29,895 nt of DNA from a virus. This document shows positions 15,198 through 23,876 of this stretch, in pieces; the stretch's first letter is position 1, and every line of letters begins with the position of its first letter. Position numbers and translations under genes: made by a program. The notes beneath the pieces were generated by a model, which was not told the origin of the DNA, did no database searches, and saw nothing but the letters and a program-made list of their open reading frames with translations. The stretch is taken from positions 1 through 29,895 of the IMG/VR virus record IMGVR_UViG_3300044535_000550; one strand, written 5' to 3'.

Positions 15198-17105
15198 ATG
15201 GCAGATAAAGGCTTATTTAGTAGACTACAGCGACTCTTTGCTACAGACGTTATTATACGTAACGTTGGTGGTGATGAATTAAAAGTAGTTGATCCTAATC
15301 AAATACAGACAACCGGTAAGTACCAGACTAACTCTCTTATAGATAGGTTTAGTAGATTATATATCTATAACAATAGAAATATATTCAACCCCAATCTAAA
15401 CTTTCAGACACTAAGAATTCAGCTCTATTCAGATTATGAAGCAATGGACACAGATCCAATCTTAGCTTCTGCATTAGACATTATAGCTGATGAAGCAACC
15501 GTAAAAAACGATTTTGGTGAAGTCTTAGCTATTAGATCTTCTGACGAGAATATTCAACGAGTACTTTATAATTTATTTTACGATGTGTTAAACATTGAAT
15601 TTAACTTATGGTCATGGACTCGTAACATGGTTAAGTACGGAGACTTCTTTTTGAAGTTAGAGATTGCAGACGGATTAGGAGTATATAATATACTACCTTA
15701 TACAGTTTACCACGTTTCTCGACATGAAGGGCAGGATATTGAAAATCCTACAAAAGTAACCTTCCAAATCGACTTAGACGGTTTAGCGACTTCACAAAGT
15801 CCAAACTATACTCCGAATACAAATAAGAAGATTATTGAACTAGATAACTACGAAGTAGCTCACTTTAGATTAATATCAGACACAAATTACCTACCTTATG
15901 GCCGTTCATACTTAGAACCAGCTCGTAAGATTTTTAAACAATTAACTTTAATGGAAGATGCGATGTTAATTCACCGTATCATGAGAGCTCCAGAAAAGAG
16001 AATGTTCTATATTAATGTAGGTCAAATACCACCAGCAGAGGTTGAACAGTTTATGCAAAAGACTATCAACACTATGAAAAAGACTCCTTACATGGGTCAA
16101 GATGGTCAATATAACTTACGATTCAACCTTCAGAATATGATGGAAGATTTCTACTTACCTGTAAGGGGAGGTGATACTTCTACTCGTATTGAGACTACAA
16201 AAGGATTAGAGTACGACGGTACAAATGACGTTGTTTACTTAAGAGATAAATTATTTGCTGCATTAAAGATACCTAAAGCTTATTTCGGATACGAAGGAGA
16301 ATTGCAAGGTAAAGCAACCTTAGCAGCAGAAGATATTCGTTTTGCTAGAACAGTAGAAAGAGTACAAAAGATTATGGAATCTGAATTAACTAAGATTGCA
16401 TTAGTCCATTTGTATGCTCAAGGCTTTACTGGTGAATCTCTAGTTAACTTCGAAATCAAATTAACAAACCCATCTATTGTTTACGAACAAGAAAGAGTTG
16501 CTTTAATGAAAGAGAAGATTGATTTAGCAGCTCAAATGCTAGATACTAAATTATTCTCAACAGACTATATCTACGATAACATCTTCCACTTATCAGAAGA
16601 TAAGTACAACGAGATGCGAGAACTAATTAGAGAAGATTTTAAGAGAAACTTTAGATTAGCTCAAATAGAAGGAGAAGGTAATGATCCAGCTCAATCAGGA
16701 AGATCTTACGGTACACCACATGACCTAGCGTCAATGTACGGTAGACGATCTACAGCAACAGATAGACTTTCAGGAGCAGGTCCAGGTTCAGTACCTCCAG
16801 GTTACGAAGATCATCCTTCACCACCACGAGGGTTAACTGATCCAGGAGAAGAAGGTGGTCGTCCTAGAACAAATATGTCAATCTACCATACTAATGATAA
16901 TCCTTTAGGAGGACGAGATCCATTAGGTAGCCATGGTATGAAAGGAGGCTTCCCAAGCGATAATGAAAACGTAATGGAAGGGTTTAATACAAAGGCTATA
17001 TACCATCGAAATAAAGAAGTATTAAAAGAAATGGTCTTTAATACTCAGAAGAAAGATGAATCAAATCTACTAAAAGAAGACAATATTAGAGATTTAGGTG
17101 AATAA
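15198..17105 (+). CDS. Portal protein (gp20-like)
   Basis: This 635-residue protein should form the twelve-fold ring at the head vertex through which DNA passes. Recognisable T4-type features include YEAMDTDPILASALDIIADE, the segment LPYGRSYLEPARKIFKQL with AMLIHRIMRAPEKRMF, and GKATLAAEDIRFARTVERVQ near the C-terminal crown. The last 120 residues are a Gly/Pro/Ser-rich extension (SGAGPGSVPPGYEDHPSPP) ending in charged helix, longer than in T4 gp20 (524 residues). It follows terminase directly, whereas in T4 the sheath and tube genes lie between. Confidence 0.93.
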   Translation: MADKGLFSRLQRLFATDVIIRNVGGDELKVVDPNQIQTTGKYQTNSLIDRFSRLYIYNNRNIFNPNLNFQTLRIQLYSDYEAMDTDPILASALDIIADEATVKNDFGEVLAIRSSDENIQRVLYNLFYDVLNIEFNLWSWTRNMVKYGDFFLKLEIADGLGVYNILPYTVYHVSRHEGQDIENPTKVTFQIDLDGLATSQSPNYTPNTNKKIIELDNYEVAHFRLISDTNYLPYGRSYLEPARKIFKQLTLMEDAMLIHRIMRAPEKRMFYINVGQIPPAEVEQFMQKTINTMKKTPYMGQDGQYNLRFNLQNMMEDFYLPVRGGDTSTRIETTKGLEYDGTNDVVYLRDKLFAALKIPKAYFGYEGELQGKATLAAEDIRFARTVERVQKIMESELTKIALVHLYAQGFTGESLVNFEIKLTNPSIVYEQERVALMKEKIDLAAQMLDTKLFSTDYIYDNIFHLSEDKYNEMRELIREDFKRNFRLAQIEGEGNDPAQSGRSYGTPHDLASMYGRRSTATDRLSGAGPGSVPPGYEDHPSPPRGLTDPGEEGGRPRTNMSIYHTNDNPLGGRDPLGSHGMKGGFPSDNENVMEGFNTKAIYHRNKEVLKEMVFNTQKKDESNLLKEDNIRDLGE

Positions 17106-17109
17106 AGCA

Positions 17110-17117
17110 TATTTATA
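17110..17117 (+). promoter_or_regulatory. Putative late promoter box TATTTATA
   Basis: TATTTATA ends 16 bases before the ATG at 17134. A small perfect hairpin, ATAGG-AAA-CCTAT (17118-17130), fills the space between box and start and could occlude initiation or protect the 5' end. Confidence 0.45.
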
Positions 17118-17133
17118 ATAGGAAACCTATAAG

Positions 17134-17988
17134 ATGAAAGTAAAACATTCAAAGTATAAAAACACGGGGTTGATATTCGAATTGCTTGTTAAGCAAATCG
17201 CATCAGATACTCTATCTAAAAAAGATTCTCCAGCAGTTAGTATCTTAAAAAAATTCTATGCAGGAAAGTCTTCTTTAGCTAAAGAGTATAAACTCTATGA
17301 ATTTATTTCAAAAAACAATAATGTAACTCCTCTAAGAGCAGAAGCAATATTATCAACAATAACAGAAATCTCTCGCAAGTTAGATCAAGCTGCTATTAAG
17401 AAACAAAAGTACGAGTTAATTGCAGAAATAAAAAACCACTACAGTGTAGATGAGTTCTTTGCAATTCAGGTAAGAGACTACAAAGCATTAGCCGCTTTAT
17501 ACTGTTTATTAGAAACACAAAATAACGCAGAGAATGTTGATCCTAGTTCTTTAATTGAAAATAAAACAACAATTTTAGAACACTTAACATCAAAAATACA
17601 AAACGAAGAAGATGTAAAAGATACTTTAATCGAAGAGTATTCAAAATACGATAAAGATTTAAGATTACTTACATTTAAAATCTTGTTAGAGAAGTTTAAC
17701 GACAACTACAAAGATTTACTTCCGGAACAAAAAAATATTTTAAAAGAGTTTATAACTTCTGTAAACTCAACTACCCGTCTTAGAACTATCGTAAATGAGG
17801 AATTAGAAAAGATAGCAAAGAGAGTAGAAGAAATGTCTCAGAAGGTATCTGATCAGGTTATTAAGATTAAACTAGAAGAGGTAAGGAAAGCTATTAAACC
17901 TTTGACTAATAAGGAGAAAATAGGGGATACACATCTAGTTAACCTTATGCAGTACTATGAATTAGTACATGAACTTGAGACGATATGA
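17134..17988 (+). CDS. Helical protein at the prohead-core (gp67/gp68) position
   Basis: This 284-residue, almost entirely helical protein starts MKVKHSKYKNTGLIFELLVK and has no catalytic motif. It sits between portal and protease, where T4 has its core genes 67 and 68, so a role in the prohead core or at the portal is plausible from position alone. Several (I/L)-x-E triplets are present, as would be expected in a protein degraded by the protease, but such triplets are common in helical acidic sequence. It overlaps the next gene by 4 bases (ATGA). Confidence 0.7.
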   Translation: MKVKHSKYKNTGLIFELLVKQIASDTLSKKDSPAVSILKKFYAGKSSLAKEYKLYEFISKNNNVTPLRAEAILSTITEISRKLDQAAIKKQKYELIAEIKNHYSVDEFFAIQVRDYKALAALYCLLETQNNAENVDPSSLIENKTTILEHLTSKIQNEEDVKDTLIEEYSKYDKDLRLLTFKILLEKFNDNYKDLLPEQKNILKEFITSVNSTTRLRTIVNEELEKIAKRVEEMSQKVSDQVIKIKLEEVRKAIKPLTNKEKIGDTHLVNLMQYYELVHELETI

Positions 17989-18239
17989 AACTAAGTGAAT
18001 TGAGAAAATTAGTACAAGAAGTACTTCAAGAAGCTAACGTAACTAACGTTGGTGGTTCTACTTATACTCCCGGAGCGAATGATGCATTTGCAACACGATT
18101 TGCTTTTGGAGGAAAAAAAGACAATAAAGCAACGAATTATGCGAAGAAGCTAGGCTTTAAAAAAGTAAGCCGCCCAAGCAGACCTTCAAATACAAAATTA
18201 ATAGACTATCTAAATGAAAACGCTACAAGAAAAGTTTAA
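17985..18239 (+). CDS. Small protein with capsid-targeting-type leader
   Basis: This 84-residue protein begins MKLSELRKLVQEVLQE|A, a longer version of the shared leader. After the possible cut at residue 16 it is basic and Gly/Ser/Asn-rich (GGSTYTPGANDAFATRFAFG, then FKKVSRPSRPSN), which could suit a DNA-binding internal head protein. Its last 26 bases overlap the start of the next gene in another frame. No family recognised. Confidence 0.65.
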   Translation: MKLSELRKLVQEVLQEANVTNVGGSTYTPGANDAFATRFAFGGKKDNKATNYAKKLGFKKVSRPSRPSNTKLIDYLNENATRKV

Positions 18240-19095
18240 CGCTGTAAACGAAAACAGATATACAAAAGCTGAATTCTTACGTGATGCTCAGAGACAATAT
18301 CCTCAATTTATTACTCGTTTTAACGGGTACGAAGATGCAGTACAAATCTTTAAGAATAGAGGTTTAATTGCAGAAGTAAAAGCGGTAGTTTATGACAACA
18401 AATCAGAAGACGCCTACAAGCCAGAGACTATTAGAAGAGCAGTAGATATCGAATTAGATGCTATGGGTGTTGATTCTGCAGGAACAGTGAAAGAAGAAGA
18501 GTACGAGAAAGCTAAGAAAAAAGCAATGGCTAACTTAGAAAAAGATTGTAACCATTACTTAAACCTGATGGCTAAAGAATCTCCTAAAGTAGATAAACAT
18601 GACCAAATGGTAGTTGCTAAAGATAATAATAAAGTAGATACTTTTAACGGTATGAAGAAAGCCGAATTAAAAGAAGCTATGAAGAAAGTTATTGTTAATA
18701 TTTTAGAAGATAAGCAGCCACTAAATGAGGCAGCTGCAGAAAAATTAGAGCAATACATTAATTACGAGAACCCAGATAATCAAGATTTAGCAGCAAGAAT
18801 CAGAAAAGGTGCTACAGAATTAGCAGCACATATTGCTAAGATTGAAAAAATGTATTTAGATACAAGAGAAAATATAGAGGGTATCTACGAAGAGATTGGC
18901 TCTTTTATGGCTCCTGCAGTATCTAATGCATTTAAAGAAGATTTAAAACCAGTAATGGCTAAGTATTTTGCTATAGAAACTCCAAAGTCTAGACGTTTAT
19001 CTCCAGAAGAGTTAGAACAATTAGGCTACTCAGCAAGTAATTCTAGAGGAGCAACGTTTTCGTTAAGAGAAGGCAAAATTATAAAAAGTAAATAA
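18214..19095 (+). CDS. Probable prohead core or internal protein
   Basis: This 293-residue helical, charged protein begins MKTLQEKFNAVNE|N, similar in form to T4 internal-protein leaders (MKTYQEFI). A PLNE|AAAEKL site lies near residue 173 and follows NILEDKQ, so an N-terminal half of about 170 residues could be cut away. The C-terminal half (EQYINYENPDNQDL onward) is a separate helical domain. It stands directly before the protease, in the gp67/68 region. The start lies 26 bases inside the preceding gene; no other ATG preserves the leader. Function inferred from position only. Confidence 0.65.
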   Translation: MKTLQEKFNAVNENRYTKAEFLRDAQRQYPQFITRFNGYEDAVQIFKNRGLIAEVKAVVYDNKSEDAYKPETIRRAVDIELDAMGVDSAGTVKEEEYEKAKKKAMANLEKDCNHYLNLMAKESPKVDKHDQMVVAKDNNKVDTFNGMKKAELKEAMKKVIVNILEDKQPLNEAAAEKLEQYINYENPDNQDLAARIRKGATELAAHIAKIEKMYLDTRENIEGIYEEIGSFMAPAVSNAFKEDLKPVMAKYFAIETPKSRRLSPEELEQLGYSASNSRGATFSLREGKIIKSK

Positions 19096-19097
19096 GC

Positions 19098-19673
19098 ATG
19101 GCATTATTAGTAGAAGTACAAACCTTTAGACCTATTCTTAGAGAATCTAAGGAAAGACCTGGAGTATTCGAAGTAGAAGGTATTATGCAACGTGCTGGAG
19201 CTAAAAACCAGAACGGACGTGTTTATGACAAACGAATACTTTTACGCGAAGTAGATAAATATGTAACCGAGTTTGTTAAGAACGGAAACGCCTACGGTGA
19301 ATTAGATCATCCAGAATCTGCTATAGTATCTTTAAAGAATGCATCTCATATCATAAAAGAATTATGGTGGAAAGGTGATGAACTAATGGGTAGAGTAGAA
19401 CTACTTAATACACCATCAGGAAACATTGTAAAAGAGATTATTAAAGCAGGACATACTATCGGTATTTCTTCTAGAGGTACAGGATCTGTACAGCAGACAA
19501 ACGAAGGTACTTTAGAAGTACAACCAGATTTTGAATTAGTTTGTTGGGATTTCGTATCTAATCCATCTACACATGGTGCATTTATGAATCCAATCTCATT
19601 AAACGAAAGTACACAAGCTGTTTCTAAGTTTAGTAAACTAGACAGTATTATAAACGACATATTAAGAGCGTAA
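19098..19673 (+). CDS. Prohead core protease (gp21-like, herpesvirus-assemblin fold)
   Basis: This 191-residue serine protease should cut scaffold, capsid and internal proteins during head maturation. VFEVEGIMQRAGAKNQNGRVY at the N-terminus is typical of T4-type prohead proteases. The catalytic His is in GELDHPESA (H71) and the Ser in TIGISSRGTGSV (S124 or S125); D151 in CWDFVSNP may complete the site. The C-terminal ISLNE|STQAV fits the L-x-E consensus at E170, a possible self-cleavage site that would remove 21 residues. T4 gp21 also processes itself. It ends with TAATG into the next gene. Confidence 0.93.
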   Translation: MALLVEVQTFRPILRESKERPGVFEVEGIMQRAGAKNQNGRVYDKRILLREVDKYVTEFVKNGNAYGELDHPESAIVSLKNASHIIKELWWKGDELMGRVELLNTPSGNIVKEIIKAGHTIGISSRGTGSVQQTNEGTLEVQPDFELVCWDFVSNPSTHGAFMNPISLNESTQAVSKFSKLDSIINDILRA

Positions 19674-20221
19674 TGAAGTTAGCTACAATTATACTAGAAG
19701 ACCAAAACAAAGTAGATCAACTAGCAGCAGCCTTAGGTGGTGAGTTTAAAACACTAGCTAAAGGTATTGACACAGAGTTTGATAAAGCTGATGACCCTAA
19801 AGAAGGGTTGATTACAACAGCAAGTCTTATAGTAGCATTACCAGCTATATTAGGATTAATTGCACGTCTAGGAAGAAACGCTTCTAAGTTAGTAAGACAG
19901 TATTTTGGAGCAAAACCAGAAGATCCTTCAGCAGCTGAAAAGTATTTCCAAGATATGGGTAAATTAGCTGATCAGTTACATCATTTATATGTTAGACCTA
20001 TTGAAGCAATTGTTCACAAGTTTGTTAAAGATCCTAAAAAGGCTCATAACATTTCGAATGCTATCTTTCACATAATAGTTGCAATCTTCTTAATCGCTTC
20101 AGGTGTTACAGCAGTAAAAGCATTACAAGCTAAGAATATTAGTTTAGCTAGTTTAGAAGGTGCATTAACCGCTGTAAAAGGTGGTGAAGTAAAAGAATAC
20201 TTAAGCAAGTTCTTTGCGTAA
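19673..20221 (+). CDS. Two-helix membrane protein with capsid-targeting-type leader
   Basis: This 182-residue protein starts MKLATIILE|D, one of the cleanest copies of the shared leader. Two long hydrophobic segments follow, at about 46-66 (GLITTASLIVALPAILGLIA) and 128-150 (ISNAIFHIIVAIFLIASGV), separated by an amphipathic helical region with His (LADQLHHLYVRPIEAIVHK). It begins at the last base of the protease stop and is the last gene before the scaffold unit. A membrane protein among head genes with a head-targeting leader is best explained as an ejected membrane-active protein; a holin-like role is the alternative. No family recognised. Confidence 0.7.
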   Translation: MKLATIILEDQNKVDQLAAALGGEFKTLAKGIDTEFDKADDPKEGLITTASLIVALPAILGLIARLGRNASKLVRQYFGAKPEDPSAAEKYFQDMGKLADQLHHLYVRPIEAIVHKFVKDPKKAHNISNAIFHIIVAIFLIASGVTAVKALQAKNISLASLEGALTAVKGGEVKEYLSKFFA

Positions 20222-20365
20222 TATATAAAAGTTTTCAAGTATTTAACTGTTTTCGGAAATAGTATATATTTATATACAAATATACCGTTTTTATACGGTA
20301 TCCCACACTACAAATTTCTATTACGATTCTAATAATCGTACAAATCACAACAATTTTATTGTAAA
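20222..20365 (+). promoter_or_regulatory. Structured leader of the scaffold-capsid unit
   Basis: This 144-base gap holds TTTCGGAAA (20251-20259), a TATTTATA box (20267-20274), then three short hairpins in a row: ATACCGT/ACGGTAT (20282-20288 with 20295-20301), TACGATT/AATCGTA (20322-20328 with 20334-20340) and ACAAT/ATTGT (20350-20354 with 20358-20362), the last ending three bases before the ATG. All stems are perfect. The leader, about 90 bases from box to start, is far longer than the others in this window and precedes the most highly expressed genes. Confidence 0.55.
20267..20274 (+). promoter_or_regulatory. Putative late promoter box TATTTATA (scaffold/capsid)
   Basis: TATTTATA within TATATATTTATATAC, about 91 bases before the scaffold ATG and upstream of the three hairpins. 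It would drive scaffold and major capsid genes together up to the terminator at 23081. Confidence 0.5.
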
Positions 20366-21427
20366 ATGGCAAACAAAGATTTATTCAAGCAAGCGATTGC
20401 TGAAGCCAAATCTGTCCGTGACGCCGCTATCGCTAATGCAAAACAATCTTTAGAAGAGAGTTTAACTCCTCATTTAAAAGATATGTTAGCCGCTAAACTT
20501 CAAGAACTAGAAGGTTCTGAAGAAGAGGTAAAAGCAGAAGAAGGATTAGTAGCAGAAAGCGACTTAGGCTTTAGTGAAGCAGCAGAGGATGATTCAGAAG
20601 AATCTGAAGACGATGCTGCAGCAGCAGAAGAAGCACCAGAAGGTGAAGCAGCTCCTGAAGAAGAAGGTGAGGCCGATGAAGATAAAGAAGTAAGCGACTT
20701 ATCAGTTGAAGACTTTAAAAATCTAATTCGTGACATCATCGCTCAAGAAATGGGTGCTGGCGCTCCAGAAGGTGAACAAATCCCAGGCGAAGAGATGCCG
20801 GGTGCAGAAGGAGATTTAGAAGCTCCAGCAGCGGATGTTGCTGACAGCGAGGAAATCGACTTAGAAGAACTTTTAAAAGAATTAGAAGGAATGGGTGCAA
20901 CTGCTCCAGCAGAAGGCGCTCCAGCTCCAGAAGAAGAAGAGGCTGGTTTAACTAAAGAAGCACAAATTGCTGAATTAGAAGCTAAATTAGCTGAATTAAA
21001 AGGCGAAAAAGAAGAAGAAGACTTACCAGCAGCACCAGGTGAATACGGTGGTATCAAAGGTGGTATGGTAGGTGAAATGAATGAAGCTTTAGCAACAATC
21101 GAATCTTTAAAGAAAGATTTAACTGAAGTTAATTTATTAAACGCTAAATTACTTTACTTAAACAAAGTATTAAAAGCAAACAATTTAACTGAAACTCAAC
21201 AAGTGAATGTCATCGCTGCCTTTGACAAAGCTGAGACAGTTAAGGAAGTAAAATTAGTATTCGAAACTATCTCTGAAAGCTTAGTAACTAAAAAAGAAAC
21301 TAGCACTATCAAAGAATCAAGAGGTTTCGCTAGCAAAGCAACTGGTACTACAGCAAGTAAGCCAGAAGTAATTAGCGAAGTATCTGATGCAGTTCGTAGA
21401 ATGCAAAAATTGGCAGGAATCATTTAA
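20366..21427 (+). CDS. Prohead scaffold/core protein (gp22-like)
   Basis: This 353-residue protein forms the inner core on which the capsid assembles and is then degraded. The N-terminus (MANKDLFKQAIAE|AKSVRD) carries an IAE cut site, and LVAE|S follows near residue 62. The middle (about 50-240) is extremely acidic, rich in Glu, Ala, Pro and Gly. The C-terminus is helical and ends VSDAVRRMQKLAGII, typical of gp22-type scaffolds. It stands between protease and capsid genes, the T4 order. Arginine codons are mixed CGT and AGA, intermediate between the capsid gene and the rest. Confidence 0.9.
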   Translation: MANKDLFKQAIAEAKSVRDAAIANAKQSLEESLTPHLKDMLAAKLQELEGSEEEVKAEEGLVAESDLGFSEAAEDDSEESEDDAAAAEEAPEGEAAPEEEGEADEDKEVSDLSVEDFKNLIRDIIAQEMGAGAPEGEQIPGEEMPGAEGDLEAPAADVADSEEIDLEELLKELEGMGATAPAEGAPAPEEEEAGLTKEAQIAELEAKLAELKGEKEEEDLPAAPGEYGGIKGGMVGEMNEALATIESLKKDLTEVNLLNAKLLYLNKVLKANNLTETQQVNVIAAFDKAETVKEVKLVFETISESLVTKKETSTIKESRGFASKATGTTASKPEVISEVSDAVRRMQKLAGII

Positions 21428-21459
21428 CATAACAAACAAACAAATTAAATCTTACAAAA

Positions 21460-23061
21460 ATGGAAATTAATTCATTATTGGAAAGCTCAAACACTTACAA
21501 AAGCCAAGCAGCTGATGCAGCTCGTTTAGCTGATAAGTGGAGCCAATCTGGCTTGTTAGAAGGCCTTTCTGGAGAGAAAGACAAGACTAACATGGCTATG
21601 ATCCTAGAAAACCAAGCTAAGCAAATCGTTGCTGAAGCTAACACAACTGGTACAGGTGGTACATTTACTGCTGGTGCTGGTGAACAATGGGCTGGTGTTG
21701 CTTTACCGTTAGTACGTAAAGTATTCGCTCAGATCTCTGCAAAAGACTTCTTATCAGTTCAACCAATGAACTTACCTTCAGGTCTTGTATTCTATTTAGA
21801 TTTCAAATACGGTACTGCTAAGTCTCCATTCGGTGACGGCGATAACATGTACGGTACTTTGGATACTTTAGATACTGATCCAACAGGTGGTCTTTACGGT
21901 GTAGGTCGTTTCTCTTACTCTTTGAACACAAAGACTCAAGAAGACGTAGCTTACGCAATCTCTGCTGCAACTTCAGCATCTATCGGATTTGAAAGCGGTG
22001 TTAACCCTAGCGATTATGTAGTAGTAACTGCAACTTTACCAGCTGCAACTAACTTCGACGCTAAAGGTGTTCGTGCTTTCGCTTTAGTATCTGCTTCTGT
22101 TAACTTAGACGCAAATACATTAAAAGCTTATACTTCTACTAACGGTACTTCAACTGTATCTTTCGTAGTATTAGGTTCAGCTATCACTAAAGCGGTTGCT
22201 GCTACAGGTTCTGCTGGTACATCTGGCTTAGACGTAGTTTACCATAAGCAACCAGTTGATAACGCACGTGGTGATTTCGAAGCTAACTCTTCAGCTGCTG
22301 TAGATACTTCTATCACAATCCCTGAAATCGACGTTCAATTACGTTCTGAAGCAGTTGTTGCTAAGACTCGTAAATTGAAAGCACAATGGACTCCAGAATT
22401 CGCTCAAGACTTAAATGCTTACCATAGCATTGACGCTGAAGCTGAATTGACTTCATTGTTGAGCGAATATATCTCTATGGAGATCGACTTAGAATTGATC
22501 GACATGTTGATTCAAGATGCTCGTACTACTGAAAAATGGTCTGTAGAAAACAACAAAATTTGGAATGGTTCAGCTTGGACTACTTCAACTTCTGACTTCT
22601 ACAACACACAAGGTCAGTGGTTCCAAACTTTAGGTACTAAAATCCAAAAAGTATCTAACAAAATTCACCAAAAGACATTACGTGGTGGTGCTAACTTCTT
22701 AGTATGTTCTCCTAACGTAGCAACTATCTTAGAATCTATTCCAGGATATGCTGCTGATACAAACGGCGACAAAATGGAGTTTGCAATGGGTGTTCAGAAA
22801 GTTGGTAACTTAAACAGCCGTTTCAAGGTTTACAAAAACCCTTACATGACTGAAAATACCATCTTAATGGGCTTCCGTGGTGGTCAATTCTTGGAGGCTG
22901 GTGCGGTTTACGCTCCTTACGTTCCATTGATGATGACTCCATTAGTGTACGATCCAGAAACATTTACTCCACGTAAAGGTTTGATGACTCGTTACGCTAA
23001 GAAAATGATCCGTCCAGAATTCTATGGTAAGATCTTCATCACAGATTTAGAGCAAATCTAA
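21460..23061 (+). CDS. Major capsid protein (gp23-like)
   Basis: This 533-residue HK97-fold shell protein resembles T4 gp23 in the segments VQPMNLPSGLVFYLDFKYG, KTRKLKAQWTPEFAQDLNAYHSIDAE (matched in T4 by the RQLKAAYSIELAQDL region), FRGGQFLEAGAVYAPYVPL and GLMTRYAKK. The N-terminal 59 residues (with ILE at 48-50 and IVAE|A at 56-59) are the likely propeptide removed by the protease, comparable to the 65 residues cut from T4 gp23. All 14 arginine codons are CGT, unlike the AGA-rich neighbours, which fits very high expression. The upstream leader is unstructured and A-rich with no Shine-Dalgarno sequence. Confidence 0.96.
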   Translation: MEINSLLESSNTYKSQAADAARLADKWSQSGLLEGLSGEKDKTNMAMILENQAKQIVAEANTTGTGGTFTAGAGEQWAGVALPLVRKVFAQISAKDFLSVQPMNLPSGLVFYLDFKYGTAKSPFGDGDNMYGTLDTLDTDPTGGLYGVGRFSYSLNTKTQEDVAYAISAATSASIGFESGVNPSDYVVVTATLPAATNFDAKGVRAFALVSASVNLDANTLKAYTSTNGTSTVSFVVLGSAITKAVAATGSAGTSGLDVVYHKQPVDNARGDFEANSSAAVDTSITIPEIDVQLRSEAVVAKTRKLKAQWTPEFAQDLNAYHSIDAEAELTSLLSEYISMEIDLELIDMLIQDARTTEKWSVENNKIWNGSAWTTSTSDFYNTQGQWFQTLGTKIQKVSNKIHQKTLRGGANFLVCSPNVATILESIPGYAADTNGDKMEFAMGVQKVGNLNSRFKVYKNPYMTENTILMGFRGGQFLEAGAVYAPYVPLMMTPLVYDPETFTPRKGLMTRYAKKMIRPEFYGKIFITDLEQI

Positions 23062-23080
23062 TCTAGGATAGAGTAATATA

Positions 23081-23106
23081 AAGAGAGGCCTTCGGGCCTC
23101 TTTTTT
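23081..23106 (+). terminator. Strong rho-independent terminator after the capsid gene
   Basis: GAGGCC (23085-23090) and GGCCTC (23095-23100) close a CTTCGG loop, an extra-stable UUCG tetraloop. A/T pairs extend the stem to 23081 and 23104, and a run of T follows. It ends the scaffold-capsid unit. Confidence 0.93.
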
Positions 23107-23128
23107 TGTTTATATAGGTCTTTATTGT

Positions 23129-23136
23129 CTATTTAT
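23129..23136 (+). promoter_or_regulatory. Putative late promoter box CTATTTAT
   Basis: CTATTTATTAATATAC lies between the capsid terminator and the PhoH-like gene, 36 bases before its ATG. Confidence 0.5.
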
Positions 23137-23172
23137 TAATATACAAAGAGTTGTTTCATTAAATAAAGATCT

Positions 23173-23859
23173 ATGACATCAAAACCACACACTGATGAGG
23201 TATATGTTGAAAAACGTAAACCTAAAAACCCAATTAAATTTAATATACAGCTCAACGAGGAGCAAAAAATAGCAAAATCTATAATTATAGAAAATCCGAT
23301 AACAGTTATAAAAGGTATGGCAGGTTCCGGAAAGACATTAGTTGCAGCTCAAGCAGCTTTAGATATGTTATTTAATAAGGATGTTGAACGTATTGTTATT
23401 ACCAGACCAACCGTATCCAAGGAGGATATAGGCTTCTTACCAGGAGATATTAAAGAGAAGATGGATCCATGGTTAGCACCAATCTATCACAATCTATACA
23501 TGCTTTACGACAAGGCTAAGATAGATAGAGATTTAGAGAATGGTAAGATAGAAATTGTACCATTTGCATTTATGAGGGGAAGGACTTTTGTAGATGCTTT
23601 CGTTATTGTTGACGAAGCCCAGAACGTAACTCATTCTCAAATGGAAGCCGTAATTGGACGTTTAGGTAAAGGAAGTAAAATGGTAATTTGCGGAGACATG
23701 GCACAGATAGATTTACATTCTAGAAAAGAAACTGGATTCTCTTTCTTAACAAGAGTTGAAGAGCAGGTACCTGGGTTTAGAATTGTTAATCTAGAAAAGA
23801 ACCACAGACACGAAATAGTATCACCAGTCTTAAAGGTATATGAAACCTTTAGGGACTAG
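23173..23859 (+). CDS. phoH: PhoH-like P-loop ATPase
   Basis: This 228-residue protein has Walker A GMAGSGKT (48-55), Walker B FVIVDEAQN (D147, E148), the ITRPTVSKEDIGFLPGD segment and CGDMAQIDLHSRKETG, all typical of PhoH-family ATPases, which are widespread in phages of marine and freshwater bacteria. The biochemical role is unsettled; RNA or nucleotide-stress functions have been proposed for cellular homologues. It has its own box and lies between capsid and neck genes. No KH or PIN domain is attached. Confidence 0.93.
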   Translation: MTSKPHTDEVYVEKRKPKNPIKFNIQLNEEQKIAKSIIIENPITVIKGMAGSGKTLVAAQAALDMLFNKDVERIVITRPTVSKEDIGFLPGDIKEKMDPWLAPIYHNLYMLYDKAKIDRDLENGKIEIVPFAFMRGRTFVDAFVIVDEAQNVTHSQMEAVIGRLGKGSKMVICGDMAQIDLHSRKETGFSFLTRVEEQVPGFRIVNLEKNHRHEIVSPVLKVYETFRD

Positions 23860-23868
23860 AGTTAGTTA

Positions 23869-23876
23869 CTATTTAT
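23869..23876 (+). promoter_or_regulatory. Putative late promoter box CTATTTAT
   Basis: CTATTTATTAATAAAATAAAG begins here, 17 bases before the ATG at 23894; it would open the neck-protein unit. Confidence 0.5.

Noticed and set aside
20500-21057. Long Ser/Ala-rich open frames on the minus strand
   Set aside because: They are the mirror of the Glu/Ala-rich scaffold coding sequence; their low-complexity Ser-rich translation is the expected shadow.
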